Shown here piece after piece: positions 8,119 to 17,007 of a stretch of 64,000 bases of DNA (its first letter is position 1; each line of letters begins with the position of its first letter). This stretch comes from Pseudomonadales bacterium. GTDB taxonomy: Bacteria > Pseudomonadota > Gammaproteobacteria > Pseudomonadales > UBA5518. Made by a program: the position numbers and the translations under genes. The notes under the pieces are model-generated. The model had not been told where the DNA came from. It saw only the letters and a list, made by a program, of their open reading frames with translations, and ran no database searches. The DNA lies in NCBI GenBank assembly GCA_024234165.1, contig JACKOP010000001.1, positions 62,001 through 126,000 on the forward strand, in the 5' to 3' direction.

Positions 8119-8889
8119 ATGGACCCGGTCACCGTCGTCATTGATGCTGCCGCGCTCGAGAGCATGCGGATCGACGGGCGTTCGTTGGTCGTGAAGGGAC
8201 GGGGGCGTAGTGCGCAGCGCATTCCATTGCACAAAGTGCTGCGGATCGATATCACGGGATGCCCGACACATGCCTTTGATTGTCTGGTCGAACTGGCCAG
8301 CAAATCCATTCCGATTACGGTGTTTGCCACCAACGGCAGGCTTCGTGCCCAGATGTTCAATCCGCTGCCAAGTCCAAAGCCACTGGCGCACTGGATTGGC
8401 GATATGGTTGGCAACGGGCAGGAAGCCCGGTCGTATCGTGCCTGGCGGGAACATCATTTGCGCCGCCTGTTGCGCGCCTCGGGGTTACATGGGGGCAGAC
8501 TGAGTACACAGTGCCATGAACACGACCGACTGCTGGACATCATGGTAGAGAAGAGTGGTCTGCGTTCCGCCTATGTGGCTTATGTTCAGGATCAGGAACC
8601 GATGTTACTCGCCCGCATTGGTGAACACCTGTTGCGTTGCGGGCTTACCCCAGGCGGGCCTGCGTACCAGCAGCTTGCCACTGACCTGGAGCTTCTTTCG
8701 CAACGCTGGTTGTGCACCAAAGCCATCGACTGGCTGGGGCGCTTGGGGAATGCGAAGCAGGTGCAACTTTTCGAGCGATTCCTGCGGGCAATAGGTTCCA
8801 ATGGGCTCGATGACTGGTTGGGTCTGATGCTCGAACGGCTGAACGAGGCAGCCGTTGCCTGTGCGTTGCACCGTGACGGGGTGGATTGA
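8119..8889 (+). CDS. Cas1-like protein without recognisable catalytic residues
   Basis: This 256-residue protein follows cas1 by 4 bp, with a strong ribosome site (GGAGG). Its N terminus reads like the Cas1 beta domain: SLVVKGRGRSAQRIPLHKVL, then a helix HAFDCLVELASKSIPITVF, matching the position of NVERVVIASKAQLSSSVI onward in Cas1. The C-terminal helices LLARIGEHLLRCGLTPGGPA and QQLATDLELLSQRWL can be laid over the Cas1 segment that ends CGxDP-H-DLxExFR, but the Glu, His and Asp/Glu ligands are absent. I infer an inactive Cas1 paralogue, perhaps a structural partner of Cas1 or of the second Cas2. The homology is by eye only and needs a structure search. Confidence 0.65.
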   Translation: MDPVTVVIDAAALESMRIDGRSLVVKGRGRSAQRIPLHKVLRIDITGCPTHAFDCLVELASKSIPITVFATNGRLRAQMFNPLPSPKPLAHWIGDMVGNGQEARSYRAWREHHLRRLLRASGLHGGRLSTQCHEHDRLLDIMVEKSGLRSAYVAYVQDQEPMLLARIGEHLLRCGLTPGGPAYQQLATDLELLSQRWLCTKAIDWLGRLGNAKQVQLFERFLRAIGSNGLDDWLGLMLERLNEAAVACALHRDGVD

Positions 8890-8909
8890 AGGAAGGATGA
8901 GGCAACAGG

Positions 8910-9221
8910 ATGAGCGAGTCACCGATGCTGCTTTGTTACGACATCCGGAATCCTCGTCGCCTGGTTCGCGTTTATCGCCGTGCCCGACGGTTTGGGCTCG
9001 CGCTTCAGTATTCGGTGTTCTATCTTGAGTTGAGCGAATCACGGCTGAATGACTTGCTGGATCAGATACATTCGGTGATCGATGAGACCGAAGATGATGT
9101 GCGTGTCTACCGGATCAGCGGGCTCCAGGCTGTTCAACAGATCGGGCGCAGCATCTTCCCGGATGGTGTGCTCGTCACGGGTTCGCGTGGCGGCGCGATG
9201 GGCATGGGGCAGGGCAAATGA
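8910..9221 (+). CDS. cas2: Cas2, second copy
   Basis: This 103-residue protein begins MLLCYDIRNPRRLVRVYRRA, the typical first strand and helix of Cas2 with Asp11, followed by LALQYSVFYLELSE and the strand DDVRVYRIS. It differs strongly from the first Cas2 (94 residues). It closes the adaptation block and is followed directly by the leader of the array. Two Cas2 proteins alongside one active and one apparently inactive Cas1 suggest either two complexes or a mixed one. Confidence 0.88.
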   Translation: MSESPMLLCYDIRNPRRLVRVYRRARRFGLALQYSVFYLELSESRLNDLLDQIHSVIDETEDDVRVYRISGLQAVQQIGRSIFPDGVLVTGSRGGAMGMGQGK

Positions 9222-9411
9222 ATTCCCTGTCTGCGGATACTATGATCGAAATGGGTTGCCATAGACATGGCTTCACCTGTAAGGTGTCCGCCGTTGTAAA
9301 GAAATCGCGCTTCGTCAAGCTGTTTAAAAAATGAGCAACTTTCCACGAGATCGACTTTTCGTTATGGGGCTCTGTAACGCATTGATCTCGAAGGAGGAGT
9401 TTTATAGAGCG
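9222..9411 (+). promoter_or_regulatory. CRISPR leader
   Basis: The 190 bp between the second cas2 and the first repeat has no gene, is richer in A and T than its surroundings (for example TTTAAAAAATG near 9325) and ends TTTTATAGAGCG at the first repeat. It is on the correct side: the repeats here are perfect, whereas the repeat at the far end is degenerate. It should hold the array promoter and the integration signals. I cannot place the promoter elements with confidence. Confidence 0.75.
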
Positions 9412-11262
9412 GATTGAATCCTTCCCTGATTCCGAAGGGATTAAGACGGCACGTCTGTCGCAAACTGCTTCAAAAAAAACCTGGATTGAATCCTTCCCTG
9501 ATTCCGAAGGGATTAAGACCGCGCCGCAGGGTGACCTCCGCGAACGCGGAATCGATTGAATCCTTCCCTGATTCCGAAGGGATTAAGACCCCGCATACGG
9601 CGAATTATACCACGCGGCAGCAAGATTGAATCCTTCCCTGATTCCGAAGGGATTAAGACTTTCATTTCTCCTGGCCCGAAGACGGCGCCATCGCGATTGA
9701 ATCCTTCCCTGATTCCGAAGGGATTAAGACGGTTTATTTCTGCCTGGGCTTGCGCCATGGACATGGATTGAATCCTTCCCTGATTCCGAAGGGATTAAGA
9801 CGTCGAGTGGGTCGAGTTCCGGTACTAGCTTGACCGATTGAATCCTTCCCTGATTCCGAAGGGATTAAGACGGCAGGCAGCGCCTTGATCATCCAGTTGC
9901 TCAGGATTGAATCCTTCCCTGATTCCGAAGGGATTAAGACGAGAGCGTCGCCTTCGAGGTTTACAACCCCATCCGGATTGAATCCTTCCCTGATTCCGAA
10001 GGGATTAAGACATTGCTTGACTTGGTAATAATTCACAAAAGCGGCCTGATTGAATCCTTCCCTGATTCCGAAGGGATTAAGACTACAGATTTTGCCATTG
10101 GCGGATCTTCTGCTCGGATTGAATCCTTCCCTGATTCCGAAGGGATTAAGACTGCCCTCATTGTTGACTCTTGCGAATATTGGGATTGAATCCTTCCCTG
10201 ATTCCGAAGGGATTAAGACCGACCCCGGAACGCGTTGTTCCGCATCGGCAGGCGATTGAATCCTTCCCTGATTCCGAAGGGATTAAGACATAAACCAATC
10301 CAGTTTGTCTGTAGTGCTCAGATTGAATCCTTCCCTGATTCCGAAGGGATTAAGACCACTATGTTGTGCCTCCCCCACCGGTTTCGTGTGATTGAATCCT
10401 TCCCTGATTCCGAAGGGATTAAGACTCCTCGCCATAGGGCTGGATTCTGGCTGCCTCCTGATTGAATCCTTCCCTGATTCCGAAGGGATTAAGACTGATC
10501 GCCCCTAGCGGGGCAATCATATGCTTTGGAGATTGAATCCTTCCCTGATTCCGAAGGGATTAAGACTGTGTCCCGGTGATATATTCTATCAGCCGGGGAT
10601 GATTGAATCCTTCCCTGATTCCGAAGGGATTAAGACCTATGGGTTCGAGCATATGCTTTGCTGTTACCAGCGATTGAATCCTTCCCTGATTCCGAAGGGA
10701 TTAAGACCGCACGACGTAATCGTGGTATGCCGCGAGCGAACAGATTGAATCCTTCCCTGATTCCGAAGGGATTAAGACGCCAGCCTCCAGCGCGTAATGT
10801 GCCAGCCGCACATCGATTGAATCCTTCCCTGATTCCGAAGGGATTAAGACGCCATGCGCGCTAACTTGCGCGCGCTATCTGGGATTGAATCCTTCCCTGA
10901 TTCCGAAGGGATTAAGACCGATTCGCTGTTCAGCGTCGGCAGGCAGGCTGCGATTGAATCCTTCCCTGATTCCGAAGGGATTAAGACCGCCCTCTGTTTT
11001 GAATTGTAGCTCCCCATGATTGAATCCTTCCCTGATTCCGAAGGGATTAAGACGGAACTCTGTCCCAGTTACTTCCAGCCACTCGTGGATTGAATCCTTC
11101 CCTGATTCCGAAGGGATTAAGACCAGATGCGCGCGTCTATCCACGATACGGCTTTAGGATTGAATCCTTCCCTGATTCCGAAGGGATTAAGACGCTTTTT
11201 TCGCCGCGAGGTCTTTCCGGGCGGCGGATTGAATCCTTCCCTGATTCCGAAGGGATTTGCGG
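9412..11262 (+). CRISPR. CRISPR array: 27 repeats of 36 bp, 26 spacers
   Basis: The repeat begins GATTGAATCC and ends GGGATTAAGAC. Repeats start at 9412, 9484, 9554, 9624, 9695, 9766, 9836, 9905, 9976, 10048, 10117, 10184, 10254, 10321, 10390, 10460, 10531, 10601, 10672, 10743, 10815, 10883, 10952, 11018, 11088, 11158 and 11227. The first 26 look identical; the last matches for 31 bases and then diverges (TGCGG instead of AAGAC). Spacers are 30-36 bp and all differ. The repeat can fold through CTTC and GAAG around a loop, and its last eight bases ATTAAGAC are the likely crRNA handle. Degeneration at the right end fixes the leader at the left and transcription on the plus strand. No spacer target can be named from the window. 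Confidence 0.98.
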
Positions 11263-11345
11263 AGTGGGCGACCGCCGGTCGCCCCTACGGGCCCGATGCC
11301 ATGATCGAATCTGTAGGGGCGAGCCGCGCTCGCCCGTGGCGTCCG
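11263..11345. repeat. REP-like palindromic repeat pair after the array
   Basis: Two hairpins lie at 11266-11284 (GGGCGACC, 3 bp, GGTCGCCC) and 11317-11335 (GGGCGAGC, 3 bp, GCTCGCCC), in opposite CCTACGGG/GTAGGGG flanks. The same sequence family occurs at 28388-28601 and 29990-30180. The placement directly after the degenerate last repeat suggests it may have inserted there. Confidence 0.75.
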
Positions 11346-11375
11346 ATGTGCTGTGAGCCTTACCAAACTATCTGA

Positions 11376-11397
11376 GGGCCTTTTGGCCGTTTTTTTG
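11376..11397 (+). terminator. Possible intrinsic terminator downstream of the array
   Basis: GGCC TTTT GGCC followed by G and seven T. The stem is only four or five pairs, so it is weak, but the T run and its position about 115 bp after the last repeat fit termination of the array transcript. Confidence 0.45.
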
Positions 11398-11499
11398 TCA
11401 CGGTTGGTGATGGACGGAAGCAAGGCCCCCTCGAAGAGCTTGCAAGAAGCCCTCCGAGGGGGTTGTCTCGTGTTCGACCAAGAATGCGAGACCGGTCCA

Positions 11500-11664
11500 A
11501 TGTGCCATGCCCTGTTACGCGATGCCAGCTTCTGGCGGTTTTTGCAGCAGATCGATCACGACGTGGCGGAGCAGGAGAGCGCCGGCGGCTGCCCGGCGCG
11601 CGCGAGCAGCCCGGTTTGTCCGGCGCGCTTTGCTACTGAACTTCGAACTCCATTCCTTACCTAA
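11500..11664 (+). pseudogene. Fragment of a small cysteine-rich protein gene
   Basis: ATG 11500 opens a frame with MCHALLRDASFWRFLQQID and a following HDVAEQESAGGCP. This resembles the N terminus of a small proteobacterial protein, often found beside transposases, that continues with a zinc-ribbon. Here the cysteine-rich continuation is lost after about 32 residues and the frame runs into unrelated sequence, so I read it as a broken copy. The inverted repeat CCCCCTCG / CGAGGGGG at about 11428-11460 lies just upstream. The family memory is not verified. Confidence 0.4.
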
Positions 11665-11761
11665 ACAATTGCAGGACGTACATGTTGGTGCAGGAGAGGT
11701 AGCCGGTTGATTGCTGACGATGTGTCCTCTTCGTGCATCACAGGATGCAGGAGTGCAAGAC

Positions 11762-12328
11762 ATGAACATCACCGGACATGCGACGAGACTGTTGATCGTG
11801 TTGTGTGCTGCGGCTTTTATCGAAGGCTGCAGTGATGATGCATCAACAGCGAAACACGAAGTGATCCAACCAGCGGCACCTCCCGTCACTCGATCGGCAA
11901 CCGAACCTTCGGTATCGGGTGCGGACGACCGGGAGGAACCTCTTTTGTCGATGCCGCCAGATGAGGGAGCAGCGCAGGACCTTGCGCCACCCGATGATGC
12001 AACGGCTTCTGAGGCTGCTGACGAATCGGTCGGCGAAGTCGAGGCAATTGACAAATCAACAGCCAAGACAGCCGATGCAACGCTTTCCGCACCGATTCAA
12101 GAGCAAGAGACCGCAGGATCTGCAACCAGGCTGATACCAACGGCCGCGCAGGTCCGTCTCATGCAGCAATCACTGCGTGATGCGGGTTACGATCCCGGAG
12201 TTGTCGACGGGATAATGGGTCCGCGGACCGTATCGGCACTGAAGAGCTACCAGCAGCAGCACGGACTTGCCGTTGGCGAAGTGACCGAGGAGACGCTATC
12301 GGCACTGCAGCGAGTCGGGACGAAGTGA
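11762..12328 (+). CDS. Putative lipoprotein with C-terminal peptidoglycan-binding domain
   Basis: The 188-residue protein starts with a signal-like segment (ATRLLIVLCAAAFIEGCSD) whose Cys fits a loose lipobox. A long acidic, low-complexity linker of about 100 residues follows. The last 60 residues form a PG_binding_1-type repeat: VRLMQQSLRDAGYDPGVVDG, then MGPRTVSALKSYQQQHGL. Such domains anchor proteins to the cell wall. ATG 11762 is preferred over an upstream ATG at 11711 because it directly precedes the signal peptide. No enzymatic domain is present, so its role is unknown. It stands alone and converges with the sucrose operon. Confidence 0.72.
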   Translation: MNITGHATRLLIVLCAAAFIEGCSDDASTAKHEVIQPAAPPVTRSATEPSVSGADDREEPLLSMPPDEGAAQDLAPPDDATASEAADESVGEVEAIDKSTAKTADATLSAPIQEQETAGSATRLIPTAAQVRLMQQSLRDAGYDPGVVDGIMGPRTVSALKSYQQQHGLAVGEVTEETLSALQRVGTK

Positions 12329-12409
12329 GCAGGAGACATATGCATGCGGGCGCGGTATCGCACCGCTCTTGGCCTTGGCTTCCCGGGCCAGGTGTGCTTC
12401 CTTCTGTGC

Positions 12410-12428
12410 CAACCACGAACTGTGGTTG
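12410..12428. terminator. Hairpin between convergent genes
   Basis: CAACCAC, five-base loop, GTGGTTG: a perfect 7 bp stem in the gap between the lipoprotein gene and the sucrose synthase stop. No T run follows on either strand, so a terminator role is only suggested by position. Confidence 0.3.
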
Positions 12429-12457
12429 CCCTTCCAGGGAATGCCGTGGCCGCCGTC

Positions 12458-14854
12458 CTAGCCATGCATACCTCCCTGTATCGACGCGACCAGCGGACGG
12501 AATTGCAGATGGTGGAACATCTGCAGATAACGCGCGGTTTCCCCGCGCTCCAGTTCGCTGACGAACTTCCAGAAACCGTAGATCCGCGCCAGGCTCATCA
12601 TGCGCTGCGCATAACGGCGCCATGTGTAACGCTCACCGACGCGCGCCAGCGCGCCGCGCGAAATCCGTTCCCACTCCTCGGGCTCGCGAACGCAGCGCCG
12701 CAGGAATCCGGTGATGCGCCGCGCCGCGTCCGCGCCGTCGTTGGGATCGATATGGAAACCCGACACCCCGTCACGAATGATCTCCAGCGGGCCGCCGTGG
12801 CGGGTTGCGAACACCGGCAGTCCGGAGGCCATCGCCTCGATCACGGTCAACCCGAATGCCTCGAACAATGCCGGCTGCACGAACACGCCGCGACCGTCGG
12901 CCACGCAGCGATAGAGCTCGCCGGTCAACGCCTTGTCGAGCCGTCCGCCCAGCCAGCGCACCTGTCCGTCCAATCGGTGGCTGTCGATCAATTCGTGCAT
13001 CAACCGAATCTGCTCACGCTCCTCCGCGTCATCGGATTCTGCGGCATCGACGTGGCCGCCGATCAGCAGCAGGTTGGCCGCCTCGCGCAGCGACTCGTTC
13101 TCTCCGAACCACCGGGCCAACCCCGTGAGGTTCTTGATCCGGTCCATGCGTGCCATGCTGAACACCAGCGGCTTGTCAGGATCGACAAACCGGCCTCGCC
13201 AGGGGATTCCCGGGTCGGCGTCCTGCAGCAGGTGCGCAATTGCCGGCTGCAACGAGCGCAGGCGACGCGCGGCATCGGTATAGGGGAAATAGACCCGTTC
13301 GTCGGCCCCGGGCGAGACGATGTTGAACTTCGGGTCGAAGGGATCGATACCGCTGACCACGCGATAGAGGCCCGGCATCGTGAATGCAGCGTAGCTCTCG
13401 TACTGGCCAACCGTTTCGGCGGTGCCGGCGATCTCCTGAAAGGTACTGGTGATGATGAAATCCGCACTGTTCATCGCGATCAGGTCGGCCGTGTACTGCG
13501 TCGCGAAGTGGTACTGCGCGTCGTTTTCGCGCCAGTACAGCGCCGAGTGCAGGTACTTGGTCTGCTCGAGCGCGTGCGCGATGTTGCATTGCGTGACGCC
13601 GAGCCGCTGGGACAGCAGCGAGGCGACCAGGTTGCCGTCAGAGTAGTTGCCGACGATCAGGTCCGGCCGCCCGCCGAAACGGGCCAGCGCTTCGCGTTCC
13701 ACCTCCTGGGTGAAGTCCTCGAGGAAGGGCCAGATCTCGAAGCGCGAAACCCAGTCACGCACCACGCTACCGTCGGAATGCCGGAACGGTACCCGCACGA
13801 TCGCCGCACCGTGGCAATCGTGGATCGGCTCGAACGCCTCCGCACAGGTCGTGTCCGCTGCTTCGGGAATCAGTCGCGTGACGACCAGGATCTGCGGCTC
13901 CACCGCAACGCCCTGCTCGGCCAGGCGGTCGCGCATCTCCTGCTCGAGTGCGCGCACCTGGTCCAGGATATAGACCACCTGCCCACCGGTGTCGGGCCGT
14001 CCGAGCACCCCGGATTGCGCGAAGTAGCCGTGCGGCGACAGGATCAGCAGTCGCGAGATCATCGGAATGCGTTCGAGGAAGGCTTCCAGCAGCTGCGCCG
14101 AGGGGGCCTCCAGAATGTCGCTCAACAGGCTCATCGACTCGGCCATACGGGCCCCGGTCGCCCCCCAGCCCGGCGCGAAACCGAGCCGACCGAGCGGCTC
14201 GGCGAGCTCCTCCCACGCGGCCGAGGGTGCGTGGCGTTCGAGCAGCGTTTGCGCCACACGCAGCGCCTCGCGCAGCGCCTGAACATCGTGGATGTGTTCG
14301 TAGATCATCAACTGCCGGCCCTCCAGCGCGTGCACGCGCAGGAACTCCAGCAGGCGCCGATTCCCGTCGGCGGCGCGCTGGAACATCACGCCTGCCAGAT
14401 GACGGTTCAGGAAGTAAACCCCCTGTCCGATCGAGCGCGTCTCGCGCATCCGCGGGAACTCGCGGTTGAACGGTGCGAAGTCCACTTCCAGCGCTGGCCG
14501 CTCGGCGCCATCCGGACACACCAGGCCCTCCTTGAAGCGCAGGAACTGCGCCACATCGATTTCCTCCGGAACCGGGCTGTCGATATGGAAACGCAGGTAG
14601 CGCCACTGACCGGGCCGCTCGCGCAGCGCCAGGCACGTCCACGGTGATCGCAGCACCCCCTCCTGCAGCAGGCGCACGATGTCCTCGAATATCGAACCGG
14701 AAAGGCCATCGTCGAGTCGCTCGACCACGGATCCGAAGATTGCGCGCAGATCGCTCTGCAGCAGCAATGGCCGGCCGTCGGCGAAGCATTCGCGCACGAA
14801 ACACTGCACGGCATCGCAATGCCCGGCCGCCCAGTCGCGGAAACTTTTGATCAT
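12458..14854 (-). CDS. sus: Sucrose synthase
   Basis: This 798-residue GT-B glycosyltransferase reversibly converts sucrose plus NDP to NDP-glucose plus fructose. Length and layout match bacterial and plant sucrose synthases: a regulatory N-terminal region, then LILSPHGYFAQSGVLGRPDTGGQVVYIL, of which GRPDTGGQVVYILD is the sugar-binding hallmark. The C-terminal nucleotide-binding part has RMDRIKNLTGLARWFG and the family 4 E-x7-E motif in FEAFGLTVIEAMASGLPV. Start overlaps the sps stop by ATGA. With sps and fructokinase it forms a sucrose metabolism operon; this set is known from Nitrosomonas and methylotrophs, where sucrose serves as osmolyte or storage sugar. Confidence 0.95.
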   Translation of the reverse strand: MIKSFRDWAAGHCDAVQCFVRECFADGRPLLLQSDLRAIFGSVVERLDDGLSGSIFEDIVRLLQEGVLRSPWTCLALRERPGQWRYLRFHIDSPVPEEIDVAQFLRFKEGLVCPDGAERPALEVDFAPFNREFPRMRETRSIGQGVYFLNRHLAGVMFQRAADGNRRLLEFLRVHALEGRQLMIYEHIHDVQALREALRVAQTLLERHAPSAAWEELAEPLGRLGFAPGWGATGARMAESMSLLSDILEAPSAQLLEAFLERIPMISRLLILSPHGYFAQSGVLGRPDTGGQVVYILDQVRALEQEMRDRLAEQGVAVEPQILVVTRLIPEAADTTCAEAFEPIHDCHGAAIVRVPFRHSDGSVVRDWVSRFEIWPFLEDFTQEVEREALARFGGRPDLIVGNYSDGNLVASLLSQRLGVTQCNIAHALEQTKYLHSALYWRENDAQYHFATQYTADLIAMNSADFIITSTFQEIAGTAETVGQYESYAAFTMPGLYRVVSGIDPFDPKFNIVSPGADERVYFPYTDAARRLRSLQPAIAHLLQDADPGIPWRGRFVDPDKPLVFSMARMDRIKNLTGLARWFGENESLREAANLLLIGGHVDAAESDDAEEREQIRLMHELIDSHRLDGQVRWLGGRLDKALTGELYRCVADGRGVFVQPALFEAFGLTVIEAMASGLPVFATRHGGPLEIIRDGVSGFHIDPNDGADAARRITGFLRRCVREPEEWERISRGALARVGERYTWRRYAQRMMSLARIYGFWKFVSELERGETARYLQMFHHLQFRPLVASIQGGMHG

Positions 14855-17007
14855 GCCGCCCCCTCCGCATCGAGCGGATCGATGAAACCGTAATGCGCCA
14901 TGCCCTCGACGATGCCGCCGGCGTAACCCGCACTCGCGAAGTAGATCTGCTCCAATCCGCGCAGCCGCTCCAGTTCGGGACTGTGGTTGCCCACGACGAC
15001 GCCCATCGTGTCACCGAGCAGCATCTCCTCGTCGTTGCCGGAATCGCCCGCCACCAGGAAGTCGCGCAGCGCCATCCCCCATTTGTAGGCCAGATAGCGC
15101 ACCGCCCGTCCCTTGCTGGCACGCATGGGCAGCACGTCGAGGAATTGGTCGTGCGAATACACCAGATTCGCGTGCAAGCGCTGCTCCCGCAGCAGTTCGC
15201 GCAGTTCGCGCATGACAGGCACCTCGCTCGCATCGACGTCGTAACTGAGCTTGAACTCGCGCTGGTTTTCAGGTGCCTGCGGCTGCAGCCAGGGCACCGC
15301 ATCGAGCAGCTCGCGCAACGCATCACGGCGCCACAGGTGGCGGATGTGGTTGCGCCACCCCGTATCGGGCTGCAGCTCGCGTCCGTAGTGGATCTCGCTG
15401 CCCACGGAAGTGATCAGCAACTCGGGCAGTGGTACGCGCCACTGCCTGAGGATTCGCACGGTGCTCTCCAGCGGACGGCCGGTCGCGACCCCGAAGCCCA
15501 GGGTGCCGCCGTCGCGACGCAAGAGTTGCAGCAGGACATCCAGTTCCTGGCGATCGCCAAGCAAGGTGTTGTCGATATCGCTGATCAGCGTGCGCCGGCA
15601 CAGGGCAAAGGGGCGGGCTGCGGGCAGCAGGCGACTCGCCTGTTCGCGTCGCACCTGCTTGCGTGTCCGCTTCAGGATCCGCTGCACGCTCTTCAGGTAC
15701 TTCGTGACGTGCGCGTCCCACGTGAAGTGACGCGCCACGCCCGCGATGCCCCGCCGCGCGCGCCGTGGCCAACCCGGCAGGTCGAACACCACGTCCTCGA
15801 GTCCCCGTGCGATGGAGGTGGCGTCCAGCGGGTCGACCAGCACGCCGTTGTCACAGCTTGCGATGATGTCACGGGGACCGCCATCGGCGGTCGCCACCAC
15901 CGGCAGACCGCTCGCCGCCGCCTCGATCAGCGTCAACCCGAACGGCTCGGTGAGCGCGGCGTTGACGAATACCCCTCGACGGGATGCCGCCAGCCGATAC
16001 AGCTCCGGTACATCGTCGGATGCGTGCTGCTTCGGCAAGGCGACCTGGCCCCAGATGTCATGGCGATCGACCTCGAGCAGCAGGTCGGTCAGCACGGCAG
16101 CCTGATCGGATTCCAGCGTGCGTATATCGTCACGCTGTCCGGCAACGATGGCCAGATTGCTCATCGAGCGCAGGCGCGGTGAACTGGCGTATGCCGTCAC
16201 CAGCCGGACCAGGTTCTTGCGCATCTCCGGCCTGCTGATCGCGAGGATCAGCGGTTTGCGCGGCTGTACGAGGAAGCGATCGATCATCGCCACGACGTGA
16301 TCGGGTACGGGCACACGGCCTGCCGGCCGGAAGCGCGAGGTGTCGGTGCCCGGTGCAATGACCACGGCGTGGGCACGCTGGAAGCTGTGGTACTGCGCGT
16401 ACTGCTCATCGCATTCCTGGTGCGTGCTGGTGACCACCATGCTCGCATGGGCGAGCACTTCCTCCTCGGCACCGATGCGACGCGCGAAGTTGAACTGGCG
16501 TTCGAGGGCCTGCGGCTTGCGTCCCAGGTCGAGCAGACGTCGGCGCTTGCAACGCCCCAGCGAATGGCCGGTATGCACCAGCGGCACACCGAGCAGTTGC
16601 GAGAGCTGCAGCCCCACGTAGCCGGCATCGGCGTAGTGCGAGTGGATCACGTCCGGGATGCGCCCCTCGCGCCTGATGTGCGCGGCGATGCGATCCACCA
16701 GTGAATCGAGGTGATTCCACAGGCCTTCCTTGCGCAGATACCGTGCCGGGCCGCAAGGCAGGCGCAGCAACCACGCACCGGGGCCGAGCGATTCCCGTTC
16801 ACGCGCGTAATCGGCACCGATCGCCTGATCCTCGATGCGGCGCGTCACCAGATCGACGCGATCCACCGCCGGATTCCTGGCGAGTGCCCGCGCCAGCTCG
16901 AGCACGTACAGAACCTGGCCGCCTGTATCGGCGTCCCGCCCAAGCTCCGGTTTCGTGCCACGCACCAGCCCGTGCACGCTGATCATCATGATGTAGAGGG
17001 AGCTCAT
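14851..17007 (-). CDS. sps: Bidomain sucrose-phosphate synthase / sucrose-phosphatase-like protein
   Basis: The 718-residue protein makes sucrose 6-phosphate from NDP-glucose and fructose 6-phosphate. The first about 450 residues are a family 4 glycosyltransferase: VHGLVRGTKPELGRDADTGG, HTGHSLGRCKRRRLL and FGLTLIEAAASGLPVVATAD. From about residue 480 a HAD phosphatase domain follows, with the nucleophile motif LISDIDNTLLGD and the metal motif AGDSGNDEEMLLGD. Both HAD aspartates are present, so the protein may also release free sucrose. It overlaps fructokinase upstream and sucrose synthase downstream by four bases each. Confidence 0.94.
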   Translation of the reverse strand: MSSLYIMMISVHGLVRGTKPELGRDADTGGQVLYVLELARALARNPAVDRVDLVTRRIEDQAIGADYARERESLGPGAWLLRLPCGPARYLRKEGLWNHLDSLVDRIAAHIRREGRIPDVIHSHYADAGYVGLQLSQLLGVPLVHTGHSLGRCKRRRLLDLGRKPQALERQFNFARRIGAEEEVLAHASMVVTSTHQECDEQYAQYHSFQRAHAVVIAPGTDTSRFRPAGRVPVPDHVVAMIDRFLVQPRKPLILAISRPEMRKNLVRLVTAYASSPRLRSMSNLAIVAGQRDDIRTLESDQAAVLTDLLLEVDRHDIWGQVALPKQHASDDVPELYRLAASRRGVFVNAALTEPFGLTLIEAAASGLPVVATADGGPRDIIASCDNGVLVDPLDATSIARGLEDVVFDLPGWPRRARRGIAGVARHFTWDAHVTKYLKSVQRILKRTRKQVRREQASRLLPAARPFALCRRTLISDIDNTLLGDRQELDVLLQLLRRDGGTLGFGVATGRPLESTVRILRQWRVPLPELLITSVGSEIHYGRELQPDTGWRNHIRHLWRRDALRELLDAVPWLQPQAPENQREFKLSYDVDASEVPVMRELRELLREQRLHANLVYSHDQFLDVLPMRASKGRAVRYLAYKWGMALRDFLVAGDSGNDEEMLLGDTMGVVVGNHSPELERLRGLEQIYFASAGYAGGIVEGMAHYGFIDPLDAEGAA

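Noticed and set aside
10496..10671. Two spacers (10496-10530 and 10637-10671) share CATATGCTTTG
   Set aside because: Eleven identical bases among 26 spacers can arise by chance; not evidence for a common target without a database search.
9414..11356. Short frames with repeated NPSLIPKGLR or ESFPDSEGIKT peptides
   Set aside because: They are translations of the CRISPR repeat, not proteins.
11353..11499. N-terminal part of the frame starting at 11353
   Set aside because: It runs through the terminator-like hairpin and an inverted repeat; the recognisable part begins only at ATG 11500.
12344..14647. Long plus-strand open frame opposite sucrose synthase
   Set aside because: It is antisense to a clear sucrose synthase with all motifs. 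High GC content removes stop codons from the opposite strand.
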